Below are positions 28,121 to 37,418 of a stretch of 64,000 bases of DNA, piece after piece (the stretch's first letter is position 1; each line of letters starts with the position of its first letter). The DNA is from Acidicapsa acidisoli (GTDB lineage Bacteria; Acidobacteriota; Terriglobia; Terriglobales; Acidobacteriaceae). The notes under the pieces are model-generated. The model ran no database searches. It was not told the DNA's origin and saw nothing but the letters and a program-made list of their open reading frames with translations. A program made the position numbers and the translations under genes. The stretch is taken from contig NZ_JAGSYI010000003.1 in the NCBI RefSeq assembly GCF_025685625.1, forward strand, positions 186,001 through 250,000, given 5' to 3'.

Positions 28121-28627
28121 ATGCAAACAAACACACTATGCAACGCACGCAATCGTCGCCCATTTACCGCAGCCGCTTTTGTGCTGCTGGTAACCGTGGC
28201 CGGCGCAACGGCGCAGGGCAATGAGAGTTCGCATGCACAGAGTGACCCTCATGCGCCGAAAGCGCACAAGTGGATTCAGGTTGGCAAAGCCTCCTGGTAC
28301 GGTCGCCGCTTTCAGGGCCATCGCACAGCAAGCGGCGAAGCCTTTGACCTGAACATGCTCACTTGTGCCCACCGCACCCTGCCGATTGGAACGCTGCTGC
28401 GAGTGACGAATGTGAGCAATCGCCGTTCCATCATGGTCCGCGTGAATGATCGGGGACCGGTGCCGGCTGGACTCATTGTGGATCTTTCTTACGCAGCGGC
28501 ACGGTCGCTTGGTTTCAATGGAAGGGGAAGTGCGCGCGTGCGCCTGGAAAGGGTCGACGGCGCGGAGGCGGCGCAGTTGAACTGGCCTAACCTGGGCCGG
28601 CCGGAGTCTCTGCCTGCCAGTCGGTAG
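28121..28627 (+). CDS. RlpA-like septal ring protein / lytic transglycosylase domain
   Basis: This protein of about 168 residues starts at ATG 28121 and has a signal peptide (FTAAAFVLLVTVAGATAQG). The double-psi beta-barrel RlpA domain shows GKASWYGRRFQGHRTASGE, LTCAHRTLPIGTLLRVTN and the acid-bearing VRVNDRGPVPAGLIVDLSYA. In Pseudomonas, RlpA cleaves denuded glycan strands at division. The enzyme residues H and D are present here. There is no SPOR domain and no lipobox cysteine, so it is a short, soluble version. It is followed 44 bp later by pyrF. Confidence 0.88.
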   Translation: MQTNTLCNARNRRPFTAAAFVLLVTVAGATAQGNESSHAQSDPHAPKAHKWIQVGKASWYGRRFQGHRTASGEAFDLNMLTCAHRTLPIGTLLRVTNVSNRRSIMVRVNDRGPVPAGLIVDLSYAAARSLGFNGRGSARVRLERVDGAEAAQLNWPNLGRPESLPASR

Positions 28628-28671
28628 CAAACTGTCCCGCTGAATACACCAAAGACTCCGGAGTAGACGCG

Positions 28672-29448
28672 ATGAGTGAGCAGGCTCCTGAAGCTTCCAA
28701 AGCATCGTCTCAATTCTCTCCGTTCGATCTGGCCAGACAGCGCCTGATCGTGGCTCTCGATGTGCCCACGGCAGACGCTGCTCTGACGCTTGCAGATCGA
28801 CTGGAAAATCAATGCCAGTGGTTCAAGGTCGGCCTCGAATTGTATGTTGCCGCAGGGCCGGCGATCGTGGAGATGCTTGCAAGCCGCGGTCATTCGATCT
28901 TTCTCGATCTGAAGCTGCATGATATTCCCAACACTGTGGCGTCGGCGGTGCGGGCGACGGCCTCGCTCGGCGCTGGAATGTTGACCATCCACGCTGCGGG
29001 CGGCCCGGCAATGCTGGCCGCGGCGCATGAAGCTGCTTTGTCATTGGCCGCGCCGCCGCAACTGCTTGCCGTTACGGTGCTCACCAGCATGGACCAGCCG
29101 CAGCTCAGCGCCATCGGCGTCGCGAAGAGCCCGAAGGAGCAGGTTGCGTTGCTTGCCATGCTCGGGCTTGAGGCTGGAATTCGCGGGTTTGTCTGTTCCC
29201 CGCAAGAAGTGGCGATGGTGCGAGCCATGACTGGGCCCGAAGGCGTGCTGGTAACTCCGGGAATTCGACCGAGCGGTGCGGATAAGGGCGATCAACAGCG
29301 CATCGCCACGCCAACTTATGCTCTCGACCAAGGCGCAAGTTATCTAGTAGTGGGCCGCCCAATTACGCAGGCCGCAGATCCTGCGCTGGCTATGGAAGCG
29401 ATCGTGCTGGAGATTGCGGAAGCTCTGGCGATTGCGCCTACGGAGTAA
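28672..29448 (+). CDS. pyrF: Orotidine 5'-phosphate decarboxylase
   Basis: This 258-residue protein catalyses the last step of de novo UMP synthesis. The TIM barrel opens with RLIVALDVPTADAAL. The catalytic tetrad is in IFLDLKLHDIPNTV (D-x-K-x-x-D), and the phosphate-binding end is LVTPGIRPSGADKGDQQR and ASYLVVGRPIT. The length and motifs match type-1 bacterial PyrF with a short N-terminal extension. No other pyr gene is adjacent. Confidence 0.96.
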   Translation: MSEQAPEASKASSQFSPFDLARQRLIVALDVPTADAALTLADRLENQCQWFKVGLELYVAAGPAIVEMLASRGHSIFLDLKLHDIPNTVASAVRATASLGAGMLTIHAAGGPAMLAAAHEAALSLAAPPQLLAVTVLTSMDQPQLSAIGVAKSPKEQVALLAMLGLEAGIRGFVCSPQEVAMVRAMTGPEGVLVTPGIRPSGADKGDQQRIATPTYALDQGASYLVVGRPITQAADPALAMEAIVLEIAEALAIAPTE

Positions 29449-29500
29449 TGTGCCAGTGGCTATCGCTTCGTGATGAAGCGCGTTACTCTGGCCACAATAC

Positions 29501-30994
29501 TTACATTGCGCCTTTGCCCCACAGAACTGCCGGGACAGTGCCGATCAGGATCTTGAAGTCCAGCAGCAACGACCAGGAATCGATGTATTCCAAGTCCTGT
29601 CGAATCCAGTTATCGAAGTCGGTGTTGTTTCTGCCGCTCATCTGCCAGATGCATGTGATGCCAGGCAATACGCTGAAGCGTCGCAACTGCGCGGAGTCTT
29701 CGATCTTGAGCACGTCGCGCACGCTCAATGGCCTTGGACCAACCAGGGACATATCTCCAAGAAGAACATTCCAAAGTTGAGGTAACTCATCGATGGAAGA
29801 CTTGCGTAGAAACGCTCCGATCTTTGTAACTCGCGGATCCTGGCGCATCTTGAAAGCCGGCCCAGCCAACTCATTGCGGTGCTCCAGTTGAGCCAGGAGC
29901 CCTTCTGCATTTACGACCATGGTGCGCAGCTTGAACATGCGGAAGCGCCTGCGATGCAATCCGTATCGATCCTGAGAAAAGAGGATGGGGCCGGGGCTGA
30001 CGACTTTGATCGCAATGCCGGCCGCGATGAGAATCGGCAGCGAGAGAATCAGCAGAGTTGCCGCTCCGACGACATCGATGGCGCGCTTTACATAGCGCGT
30101 GGAATCGTCACGAACCATGCGAAGGATGGAGTAGTTCTTGCATGGCCTGCCGTCGAGTTGCGCGATCTTGGTCTGGAAGAGATGTGAAGAGTGCCGGACT
30201 TCTACTCCGAACTGTTCGCATACTGCGATGACCTGCTGGATCGGTTCATACATCGACTTCACAGGCAGAGAGCAGTATACGACAGACACGGGATTTTCTT
30301 TAAGAAGCGGATCAAGCAGTTCGAGGCCACCCAGGTAGCGACCTCTCATCTCCGCAGGTCCAACAAATGTATCGTCCAACACGCCAACCACGTTGTAGAC
30401 AGGCGAATCGACCATTTCGTTGTATGCAGCCTGTCCGCCGCGACCGGAACCGATGATCAACACTTCTCGTTTGGGGATGATGGTGTCGATAGAGATCCAA
30501 CCGATAACGCAGGCGACCGCGAGAAACACGAGGCTGGCCAACGATGTGGCAAGGAAGAATCCTGCATCGACGCGCAGCGCCTCTTGCCAGTCGAGTTTGG
30601 CCAGCAGGCCAGGATAGATAGCCAGGCCGCACAGAAAAGCCGCCAGAAATGTGGCAGACATTTCCTTGTGCAGTAACTCCTCTTTGGGGCCGCGTCCACG
30701 GCCTGTTGCAACACGAGAGACCAAGGTTACGCCTGCGAGCATGCCAATCTCCAGCAGGCTTATGCGCGGAATGTACCACCAGTCAGAACCGTGAAACATG
30801 AGTCCGGGGTGCTTGAAAAACCAGTATCCACTGAGCACCATCGCGGGCGCGAGGTCGCGCGCCAGCCGATAAATGCTCGTGTGCAGAGTTCCGATCTCCT
30901 GCAGATGCTGTTCCAGTTTCGTCCAGTCCAATTTGTTTTTCTCTGCTTTGGCCGAGATCGTTCTGGGACTCGCGTCAACCGTCCAGTTTCCCAT
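29501..30994 (-). CDS. Polyprenyl-phosphate sugar-1-phosphate transferase (WbaP/PssY-like)
   Basis: This 497-residue inner-membrane enzyme primes exopolysaccharide or O-antigen repeat units by moving a sugar phosphate onto undecaprenyl phosphate. Four N-terminal transmembrane segments lie at about 40-160. A Rossmann-like CoA-binding fold follows at about 175-290 (EVLIIGSGRGGQAAYNEMVD). The C-terminal bacterial sugar transferase domain opens at KRAIDVVGAATLLILSLPI and carries SPGPILFSQDRYG, FRMFKLRTMV and LWNVLLGDMSLVGPRP. The sugar cannot be read from sequence. No other polysaccharide gene is beside it except the GT8 protein 4 kb away. Confidence 0.93.
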   Translation of the reverse strand: MGNWTVDASPRTISAKAEKNKLDWTKLEQHLQEIGTLHTSIYRLARDLAPAMVLSGYWFFKHPGLMFHGSDWWYIPRISLLEIGMLAGVTLVSRVATGRGRGPKEELLHKEMSATFLAAFLCGLAIYPGLLAKLDWQEALRVDAGFFLATSLASLVFLAVACVIGWISIDTIIPKREVLIIGSGRGGQAAYNEMVDSPVYNVVGVLDDTFVGPAEMRGRYLGGLELLDPLLKENPVSVVYCSLPVKSMYEPIQQVIAVCEQFGVEVRHSSHLFQTKIAQLDGRPCKNYSILRMVRDDSTRYVKRAIDVVGAATLLILSLPILIAAGIAIKVVSPGPILFSQDRYGLHRRRFRMFKLRTMVVNAEGLLAQLEHRNELAGPAFKMRQDPRVTKIGAFLRKSSIDELPQLWNVLLGDMSLVGPRPLSVRDVLKIEDSAQLRRFSVLPGITCIWQMSGRNNTDFDNWIRQDLEYIDSWSLLLDFKILIGTVPAVLWGKGAM

Positions 30995-31335
30995 GAGTTA
31001 GACCACCTGCTGAGCATTCCACAATTTCGAAGCTAACCACAAACCCGATGTCTTGTCCGGGTGAATCAGGACGATTTATTCCCCTTTGCCGCGATGGGCG
31101 TGGAGAACACTACTGGCTGTTCGCACTCATTCTCTCACTGGCGAAGGATAGAAAATACAAGAAAAGCAGGGACATCCCCCGAAAGCCGTAGACCGATACG
31201 ACTTCAAGGGAAATCGTGTTCCTCTTCAGGAAGCGTTCCCGCAAGGTAAACGTTGCCAGTCTGGATTGAGCAAAATGGGGCTGCAACTTCAACACCTTGC
31301 GAGCACTATAGGCGTTGTAACTTGAGGTGCAGATT
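30995..31335. other. Intergenic promoter region
   Basis: This is a 341-bp spacer between divergent starts. No gene is supported, and the short ORFs here are fragments. A TGAGG ribosome-binding site at about 31323 serves the stress-type gene to the right. Confidence 0.4.
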
Positions 31336-31791
31336 ATGGAGACAGCAGTTGGACTTTTCGAGCAGGCAAGCACGGCTGATGCAGTGGTGGACGCGCTTCG
31401 CCAAAATGGCGTTCCATCGACAGGAATACGAATTATCGCGAAGCCCACATCTTTGCCGGTCGCCAGCGCAACCAGTACTCCCTCGATCGATTTTGCCGCT
31501 GGACTTGCGCGGGATCTGAGTTCCATGGGTATGACCAAGCCGGAGTGCGAGGCTTATCTTGCCGGCGTACAGAGTGGGAATGTGTTGGTGTTCGCTAGCG
31601 GTACCCCCGAACAGGCAGACACAGCTGTCAGTGTCATGAACTCCTATAAACCAATTGAAGTAGAAGAGTTCGCAGGCTCGGCGCCGAAGGTTCCCGCGGC
31701 CTCTCTTGGCGCAACGGGGGCAGGCAATGTCAGCGCCAAGGTCGATAACTCGCGCGCGACTAGCGAAGGCGTTCGCGTCTTCAGCTGGTGA
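31336..31791 (+). CDS. General-stress 17M/YflT-like small protein
   Basis: This 151-residue soluble protein begins METAVGLFEQASTADAVVDA and continues LRQNGVPSTGIRIIAKP. This resembles the beta-alpha-beta opening of heat-induced stress protein YflT / general stress protein 17M domains. A second alternating segment (VQSGNVLVFASGTPEQADTA) completes the domain. The C-terminal 45 residues are disordered, rich in alanine and serine. The start is set by TGAGG before ATG 31336. The family's biochemical role is unknown; membership is a moderate-confidence match. Confidence 0.68.
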   Translation: METAVGLFEQASTADAVVDALRQNGVPSTGIRIIAKPTSLPVASATSTPSIDFAAGLARDLSSMGMTKPECEAYLAGVQSGNVLVFASGTPEQADTAVSVMNSYKPIEVEEFAGSAPKVPAASLGATGAGNVSAKVDNSRATSEGVRVFSW

Positions 31792-31846
31792 GATAAGACA
31801 GTTCACGGCTGAAGTAACTCACTGGGTAGCTTGAGTTATATGGGAG

Positions 31847-34336
31847 TTACATCAGGCGAAGCGCATCCACGTCGATGACAAGGTTGCGGCGTGGAATGCC
31901 AACCTCTTCGGCGTGCGCAAGAGCGCCGCGCAGGGCCGTATTCAATGCCCGGCGTGAGCCGGCTTTCAGAATCATGTGAAAACGGTAGGTTTCTTTGATG
32001 CGCGCGATGGGTGCTGCGCAAGGACCGAGCACGCGAACGCCTTCGGGCGCGGTCTTTTGAAACCACTTGCCCAAAGCTGCAGACCATCCTGCTGCTTCCT
32101 CCAGCTTTTTGGATTGGATCAGGAGATTTGCGAGCACGCCGAAGGGTGGGTAGTGCATCCAGCGGCGATACTTCAACTCTCGCGCTACAAATCCCGCGTA
32201 ATCGTGCGTAGAGGCGGCAAGAATCGCGTAGTGGTCGGGATGATAGGTTTGCACTACGACGCGGCCCGGAAGTTCGCCGCGACCGGCCCTGCCGGAGACT
32301 TGCGTCATCAACTGAAAGACGCGCTCGGCGGCGCGAAAGTCGGGCATGGACAGCGCATGGTCGCAGCCAACGACACCGACCAGTGTGACTCCATGAATAT
32401 CGTGCCCCTTGGCGATCATCTGCGTGCCGACGAGCAGGTTGATTTCGCCGGAGTGAAGGCGGGCGAGCAGCCGTTCCATATCGTAACGGCCACGCACGGT
32501 GTCGCGGTCCATGCGACCGATGCGCGCTAAGGGGAAGATGGCCTGCAGGCGCTCTTCGCCTTGCTGCGAGCCTGCGCCGAGGTAGTAGAGATGTTCGCTG
32601 TCGCATTTGGGGCAGCGCTTGGGGACGGTGCGGCGGAATCCGCAGTAGTGGCATTCGAGGCGCTGGCCAGCGCTCGCGATCGCTTCGGGAGAATCGACCG
32701 GCTTGTGGTGCGTGAGGCTGATGGCGCAGTTCTGGCACTCAAGTTTTTCTCCGCAGGCGCGGCACATGGCTACGAAGGAATAGCCGCGCCGATTGAGCAG
32801 AATCACGGCCTGTTCGCCGCGATCGAGCGCTGCCTGAGTCTCGGTAATCAGCAAGCGAGAGAACAACTGTTCCTGGCCGGTTTGCTGGAACTCCTGGCGC
32901 ATGTCGACGATTTCGACGCCGGGGAGCGGACGGTTGTTCACGCGCTCGGCCATGGTGATGCGCTTGTATTTGCCGGATTCGGAGTTTTGCCAGCTCTCGA
33001 GCGATGGCGTGGCTGAGCCGAGCACGACGGGTGCGTCGACAAGTTTGGCTCGCATGACGGCGACATCGCGCGCGTTATAGCGCGGAGTTTCTTCCTGCTT
33101 GTAGCTCTGGTCGTGCTCTTCGTCGATGAGAATGAGTCCCAGATTGGGGACTGGCGCGAAGATTGCCGAACGAGTGCCGACGACAATCGGAGCCTCGCCG
33201 CGGCGGATGCGATGCCACTGTTCGGAGCGCTCGGACGGAGTCAACGCGGAGTGCAGCAGGGCGACACGATTGCCGAAGGTTGCATCGAGCTGGGCGGCGG
33301 CGGCGGGCGTCAGGCCAATCTCTGGGACGAGAAGAATTGCGGCCATGCCGCGATCAAGTATGCGTTGCATGGCCGCGAGGTAGACAGCAGTCTTGCCGGA
33401 GCCGGTGACTCCGTGCAGGAGGAATGGCTGGAAGCCGGTCGCGGTGGTTATCGATGCGAGAGCGTCGAGTTGCTGCTCATTGAGCGCGTGATTGGGATTG
33501 ACGTGCCCCAGGCCGCTGAGGCTGAAGCTCGCCGGGCGTTCGTCGATACGAATGAGGCCACGCCGGACGAGGGTTTGCAGCGTGCTAGGCGAGCTTCCCT
33601 TCTCGCGAAGGGCGGCGAGTGAGATTTCGCCGCCGCAGGCTGCCAATTCAGCGAGGATCGCCTGCTGATTGGCGGTAAGCGTGGGCAAGCGGGCTTCGGG
33701 GATGAGAACGGCGAATCGCTCCATACGGCGCGCATCGCGTTCTGTGGCTGAGGTTTCTCGCGCGATCCACTTTTTTCGCACCATTGCGGCAAGGAGGGGC
33801 AGACTGGCTGCTGTGGCGGTGCGTAGCGTGGAGAGCTTCACCTGTTCGCCATCGGCCAGGCGGGTGAGGACTTTGTGCTCCAGGTCCTGATCTTCGGCAG
33901 ATAGCTTGCTTTGGCTGCGTTTTATGAGCGGGCTGCCCGGATGGCTATCGAAGCTGCCGGCCAGTGTGTCGCGTCCGGCGTCGGTGATTCGGTAGTAGAC
34001 GGTTCGCTGCACCTCAGCGGTCAGCGGCAGCATTCCGCGCAGGACTTCGCCGAGTGGGGCTAGGTAATACTGGGCGATCCACGCGGCCAGTTCCAGAAGA
34101 TGGGCTGAGATGAGCGGTTCCTCATCCAACACAGTTTCGACGGGCTTGGCTTCGAACTCTGTTGGAGCCTTGCTGTGAAGCTGCGTCACCACGCCGATGA
34201 GCTTCTCGTTGCGAAAAGGGACGATGACCCGCGCGCCGACTTGCGGCGTCGAATTTGAATTCGCGCTGCCACCTGCCAGGTAGGTGAAGGTGCGATCCAA
34301 GGGAACAGGTAGCGCGACTTCGCAGTAAAGGGGCAT
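31847..34336 (-). CDS. priA: Primosomal replication restart helicase PriA
   Basis: This 829-residue protein reloads DnaB at stalled forks. The N-terminal 3'-flap-binding domain begins YCEVALPVPLDRTFTYL. The helicase core has HGVTGSGKTAVYLAAM (Walker A), LILIDEEHDQSYKQEE (Walker B) and VLGSATPSLESW. Zinc-binding cysteines occur in CRACGEKLECQNC and CHYCGFRRTVPKRCPKC, and the core ends with LVGTQMIAKGHD and QVSGRAGRG. ATG 34336 is chosen because the longer frame to 34525 overlaps the GT8 gene, whose stop is 53 bp upstream. All motor and zinc motifs are intact. Confidence 0.95.
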   Translation of the reverse strand: MPLYCEVALPVPLDRTFTYLAGGSANSNSTPQVGARVIVPFRNEKLIGVVTQLHSKAPTEFEAKPVETVLDEEPLISAHLLELAAWIAQYYLAPLGEVLRGMLPLTAEVQRTVYYRITDAGRDTLAGSFDSHPGSPLIKRSQSKLSAEDQDLEHKVLTRLADGEQVKLSTLRTATAASLPLLAAMVRKKWIARETSATERDARRMERFAVLIPEARLPTLTANQQAILAELAACGGEISLAALREKGSSPSTLQTLVRRGLIRIDERPASFSLSGLGHVNPNHALNEQQLDALASITTATGFQPFLLHGVTGSGKTAVYLAAMQRILDRGMAAILLVPEIGLTPAAAAQLDATFGNRVALLHSALTPSERSEQWHRIRRGEAPIVVGTRSAIFAPVPNLGLILIDEEHDQSYKQEETPRYNARDVAVMRAKLVDAPVVLGSATPSLESWQNSESGKYKRITMAERVNNRPLPGVEIVDMRQEFQQTGQEQLFSRLLITETQAALDRGEQAVILLNRRGYSFVAMCRACGEKLECQNCAISLTHHKPVDSPEAIASAGQRLECHYCGFRRTVPKRCPKCDSEHLYYLGAGSQQGEERLQAIFPLARIGRMDRDTVRGRYDMERLLARLHSGEINLLVGTQMIAKGHDIHGVTLVGVVGCDHALSMPDFRAAERVFQLMTQVSGRAGRGELPGRVVVQTYHPDHYAILAASTHDYAGFVARELKYRRWMHYPPFGVLANLLIQSKKLEEAAGWSAALGKWFQKTAPEGVRVLGPCAAPIARIKETYRFHMILKAGSRRALNTALRGALAHAEEVGIPRRNLVIDVDALRLM

Positions 34337-34389
34337 AGCGGCCAATCCCCAGTGTATGGGATGCCGTTGGCCGGACCCGGGCCGGATGG

Positions 34390-35277
34390 TTACCCCTGCA
34401 TTCTCTGTACCGCCAGGCGTCTGTACCCGCCGAGGATTTTCGGAAACCGCCTCCATGTACTCAAAGTCAGCCACGGAATACGACGTCTGAGAGGTATCGC
34501 GGTCATTCGCAACTCTAAAAACCATGCCTTTGCATACGGGAGCAATGACGCCGCTCCCAGATCCCAGGGCTTAGGACTCCCGATGTAGTGCAGAACGGCC
34601 TCGGAGGGTATGTGCTCGCTCCGGCTGGTTATCGCTGTGTTGTATTGATTCGGCAGGTGTATGCAGCTCGTCGCGAAAAGGACGTTGAGAATGGTCTGAT
34701 CAACGACCCGTATCTCGTTTCTATATTCAAGGCCAAATCTCACGCATTCTTTGAGTAACTGCTGCCTTCGCCACATAAGACAGTCGAAGAGCAACACTCC
34801 GGAATTGAATGCCGGATCTGTCAAGGATTGATCGAGCGATAAACGCAACTCCTTGTCCAGAGTGAACTCGGCAGTTCCGCCGACGATTGCACCTAAAGCC
34901 GAACCTTTCATATCCAGCTCAAACAACGGCGAAAGATCGCATCGAATCAGAATGTCCGAGTCAAGGTACAGGAGCCGATCCTCTTGCACTAACTCCGGCA
35001 GAAGCAAACGGAAATAACAGGATCTATTTCCGTGCAACGCGGGAAGGCTCGCAAACATATCCGGGTCCGGCTCCAGATATGTCAGGTCATATTTCCGGCC
35101 CGTGGCATCCAAAGTTCGCGCGAGACGCGCCCTGTCAGCACTGGAAAAATGCTCGACCATCGCGTAAATGTGAGGACAACAGCCGGGCTTGAGATTTACA
35201 AGTGCGGACCTCATTGCGACGTGGAGGGCGGACTCCATCATCTTGTCTGCGCAGAAAGCGATCGCTATGGGATGCAA
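34390..35277 (-). CDS. Glycosyltransferase family 8 protein
   Basis: This 295-residue GT-A fold enzyme of the LgtC type has an opening strand IAIAFCADKMMESALHVAMRS and the manganese-binding D106-S107-D108 (LLYLDSDILIRCDL). NSGVLLFDCLMWR and DQTILNVLF carry the conserved asparagine and aspartate, and AVLHYIGSPKPWD is the nucleotide-sugar end motif. Family members transfer galactose or glucose from UDP-sugars to lipooligosaccharide or glycan acceptors. The C-terminal 60 residues are basic and amphipathic, suiting membrane-surface association. It lies immediately upstream of priA, probably co-transcribed by chance. Confidence 0.92.
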   Translation of the reverse strand: MHPIAIAFCADKMMESALHVAMRSALVNLKPGCCPHIYAMVEHFSSADRARLARTLDATGRKYDLTYLEPDPDMFASLPALHGNRSCYFRLLLPELVQEDRLLYLDSDILIRCDLSPLFELDMKGSALGAIVGGTAEFTLDKELRLSLDQSLTDPAFNSGVLLFDCLMWRRQQLLKECVRFGLEYRNEIRVVDQTILNVLFATSCIHLPNQYNTAITSRSEHIPSEAVLHYIGSPKPWDLGAASLLPYAKAWFLELRMTAIPLRRRIPWLTLSTWRRFPKILGGYRRLAVQRMQG

Positions 35278-35732
35278 AGTGATTCCTGTCTCGAGAGTGC
35301 CCTTGCCGACCTTGGCAATGGGTGACTTCTGGCTGACTGCATCTGATTCAGACAGTATCCCTCGTAACTGTCAGACAACTGTCTTACAAGCCGGACATCT
35401 TACAGTTATCTCAATCGGCAGACAAAGGAAGTCAACTCGATATTTGAAGTTTTTTGGCAACCGGGATTGTAGCATATGTTCTCTAAGAAACTATTAGCAG
35501 GCTTTGTAACTCTTTTAGAGTGTTATGTTCGACTTGCAATATTTTTCGAAACTCGCATTCTCCCGACAGAATCGCAATAGCTATCGGCTGCCGCGACTGG
35601 TATCCCATCAGACAGACCACCTTGCCAATGCTGTGCGCTTCTGCTTGTACCAGGGCCTTCCATAAGAAGGCTCTGCCTGCTCCCTATTCGTGCCCCCAAA
35701 CGTACGGTCCGCACATTTACAATCTTGTCCTG
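35278..35732. other. Low-GC intergenic region
   Basis: This 455-bp gap carries no supported gene. The repeat AACTGTC occurs twice at 35357-35381. The stretch 35450-35550 is AT-rich and probably holds promoters for one or both divergent genes. The kinase frame is open back to 35520, but the added residues show no family similarity. Confidence 0.45.
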
Positions 35733-36497
35733 ATGAAAAAGCGCATCTCCAAGCCCACTCCAACCGCTCTCCAAGCAACAACTTCGCCTGCAACCCCGAT
35801 TACTCTCTCCGTCGACATCGGGGGAACAGGCATCAAGATGATGGCCCTCGACGCTAGCGGTAAGCCGGTTTCAGAACGCTTCCGGGCTTTGACTCCGCCG
35901 GATCCAACACCGGATCGGGTTTTGGCGGTTCTGGACGATCTGCGCGCCCAGGTGCCGTCGTTCGACCGCGTTTCGGTGGGATTTCCCGGCGTCGTCAAGA
36001 ACGGCGTCACGCTTGCGGCGCACAACCTGCATCCCAAATGGGTTGGATTTCCGCTACAGGAGACGCTACAGGAGCATTGGAAGAAGGTTGTACGTGTGGC
36101 GAATGACGCGTCGGTGCAGGGCTATGGATCTATCTACGGCAAAGGGGTAGAGCTTTGCCTGACGCTCGGGACCGGGCTCGGCTCTTCCCTGTTTACCGGC
36201 GGCCGCCTCTGCCCCGGTCTGGAGCTGGCCCATCACCCATGGCGCAAGGACAAGACTTACGAGGATTACCTTGGGCTGCGAGGACTCGAAAAATACGGCA
36301 AGAAGAAGTGGAATGATTTGGTTCAGCGGGCCATCGAACAGACGAACCAGCTCTTTAACTGGGATTATCTGCACTTGGGCGGCGGGAACTCCAAGCACAT
36401 ACGATTTGAGCTGGCGCACAACATTCGCATCGTGCCGAACGAAGAGGGATTGCTTGGCGGGGTGGCGCTTTGGCGGAATGAGTCTGGCTGCTGGTAG
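35733..36497 (+). CDS. ROK-family sugar kinase, polyphosphate-glucokinase-like
   Basis: This protein of about 254 residues starts at ATG 35733. The actin-like ATPase fold is marked by LSVDIGGTGIKMMALD (phosphate 1), the substrate-side VSVGFPGVVKNGV, RVANDASVQGYG with the catalytic aspartate, and LCLTLGTGLGSSLF (phosphate 2). ELAHHPWRKDKTYEDYLG resembles the histidine/glutamate zinc region of ROK proteins but in the polyphosphate-glucokinase version, and WDYLHLGGGNSKHI is the adenosine motif. It is short for a ROK kinase, typical of the PPGK subgroup. Glucose phosphorylation using polyphosphate or ATP is likely. Confidence 0.85.
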   Translation: MKKRISKPTPTALQATTSPATPITLSVDIGGTGIKMMALDASGKPVSERFRALTPPDPTPDRVLAVLDDLRAQVPSFDRVSVGFPGVVKNGVTLAAHNLHPKWVGFPLQETLQEHWKKVVRVANDASVQGYGSIYGKGVELCLTLGTGLGSSLFTGGRLCPGLELAHHPWRKDKTYEDYLGLRGLEKYGKKKWNDLVQRAIEQTNQLFNWDYLHLGGGNSKHIRFELAHNIRIVPNEEGLLGGVALWRNESGCW

Positions 36498-36536
36498 AGC
36501 ATTCAATCGCCAGCGAAGTTGATCAGGCGCTTCTTA

Positions 36537-37412
36537 CTACTTGCGCGCGGGTGAGGTTAAGCCGAGTTCGCGCATGGCGATTTGCAGGTCGGCCCAGGCG
36601 TGTTTTTTCTGATTAGGATCGCGGAGCAGAAATGCGGGATGGTAGGTGACGATGAGCTTTGCGCCTACTCGAAATGGATGCACCGTGCCGCGCCAGGCTG
36701 AGAGCGGACGCTTTTCGCCTGTGAGATACGTCACGGCTGTCTGGCCCAGAGCCACGATCACCTTCGGGCGAACCACGTCGATCTGGCGGAAGAGAAATGG
36801 CGAGCAGGTGTGCGCTTCGTCGGGCTCCGGGGTGCGATTGTTGGGCGGGCGGCACTTGACTACGTTGGCGATGTAGACCTCTTCGCGCTTGAGGCCCATG
36901 GCGCCGATCATGTTGTTGAGCAGTTGCCCGCCGCGGCCTACAAAGGGCAGACCGGAGGCGTCTTCGTCTGCACCGGGGCCCTCGCCGACAAACATCAGCT
37001 TTGCGTTGGGGTCACCGTCGCCGAAGACCAGCTTGTTGCGGCCTTTGGCGAGGGCGCAACGGGTGCAGTCTCCGATTTCTTCACGGATCAGTTTGAGCGC
37101 GGCGAAGTGCTGCTCGGGCGGCACAGGCTCAGCCTGCGCAGGCGCGGCGGGAAATGGCTTGCGGGGTGCGATGTCGATCTCCTGATTCAGTTGCGGAAAT
37201 AGCTGCTCGGGTGGTGCTGGCGGCGTGGCCTGGGTTTGCGCAGGCGCGGGTTGTGGCTCGGATTGCGGGTTGGGCTGCGCCCAGAGAGCCGAGTCGACTT
37301 CGCGGCGGTAGAACTCGCCGATGCCCAGATCGCGATAGAAGCGCAGGCGTGCGTGCAGAGCGTCGCGCGTGGCCGGATCATTCAGATTGATGGGATTCGA
37401 AGGTGGCGTCAC
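36537..37412 (-). CDS. Uracil-DNA glycosylase, family 4 (Fe-S)
   Basis: This 291-residue repair enzyme removes uracil from DNA. The N-terminal 100 residues are proline/alanine/glutamine-rich and probably disordered. The catalytic domain holds the Fe-S cysteines (GDCTRCALAKGRNKLVFGDG, YIANVVKCRPPNNRTPEP, HTCSPFL). Motif 1 is FVGEGPGADEDASGLPFVG, in which GEGPG replaces the more common GEAPG, and the leucine-loop motif is TYHPAFLLRDP. It lies 6 bp downstream of coaBC on the same strand, the end of the yicC-gmk-rpoZ-coaBC cluster. Confidence 0.93.
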   Translation of the reverse strand: MTPPSNPINLNDPATRDALHARLRFYRDLGIGEFYRREVDSALWAQPNPQSEPQPAPAQTQATPPAPPEQLFPQLNQEIDIAPRKPFPAAPAQAEPVPPEQHFAALKLIREEIGDCTRCALAKGRNKLVFGDGDPNAKLMFVGEGPGADEDASGLPFVGRGGQLLNNMIGAMGLKREEVYIANVVKCRPPNNRTPEPDEAHTCSPFLFRQIDVVRPKVIVALGQTAVTYLTGEKRPLSAWRGTVHPFRVGAKLIVTYHPAFLLRDPNQKKHAWADLQIAMRELGLTSPARK

Positions 37413-37418
37413 GATTCC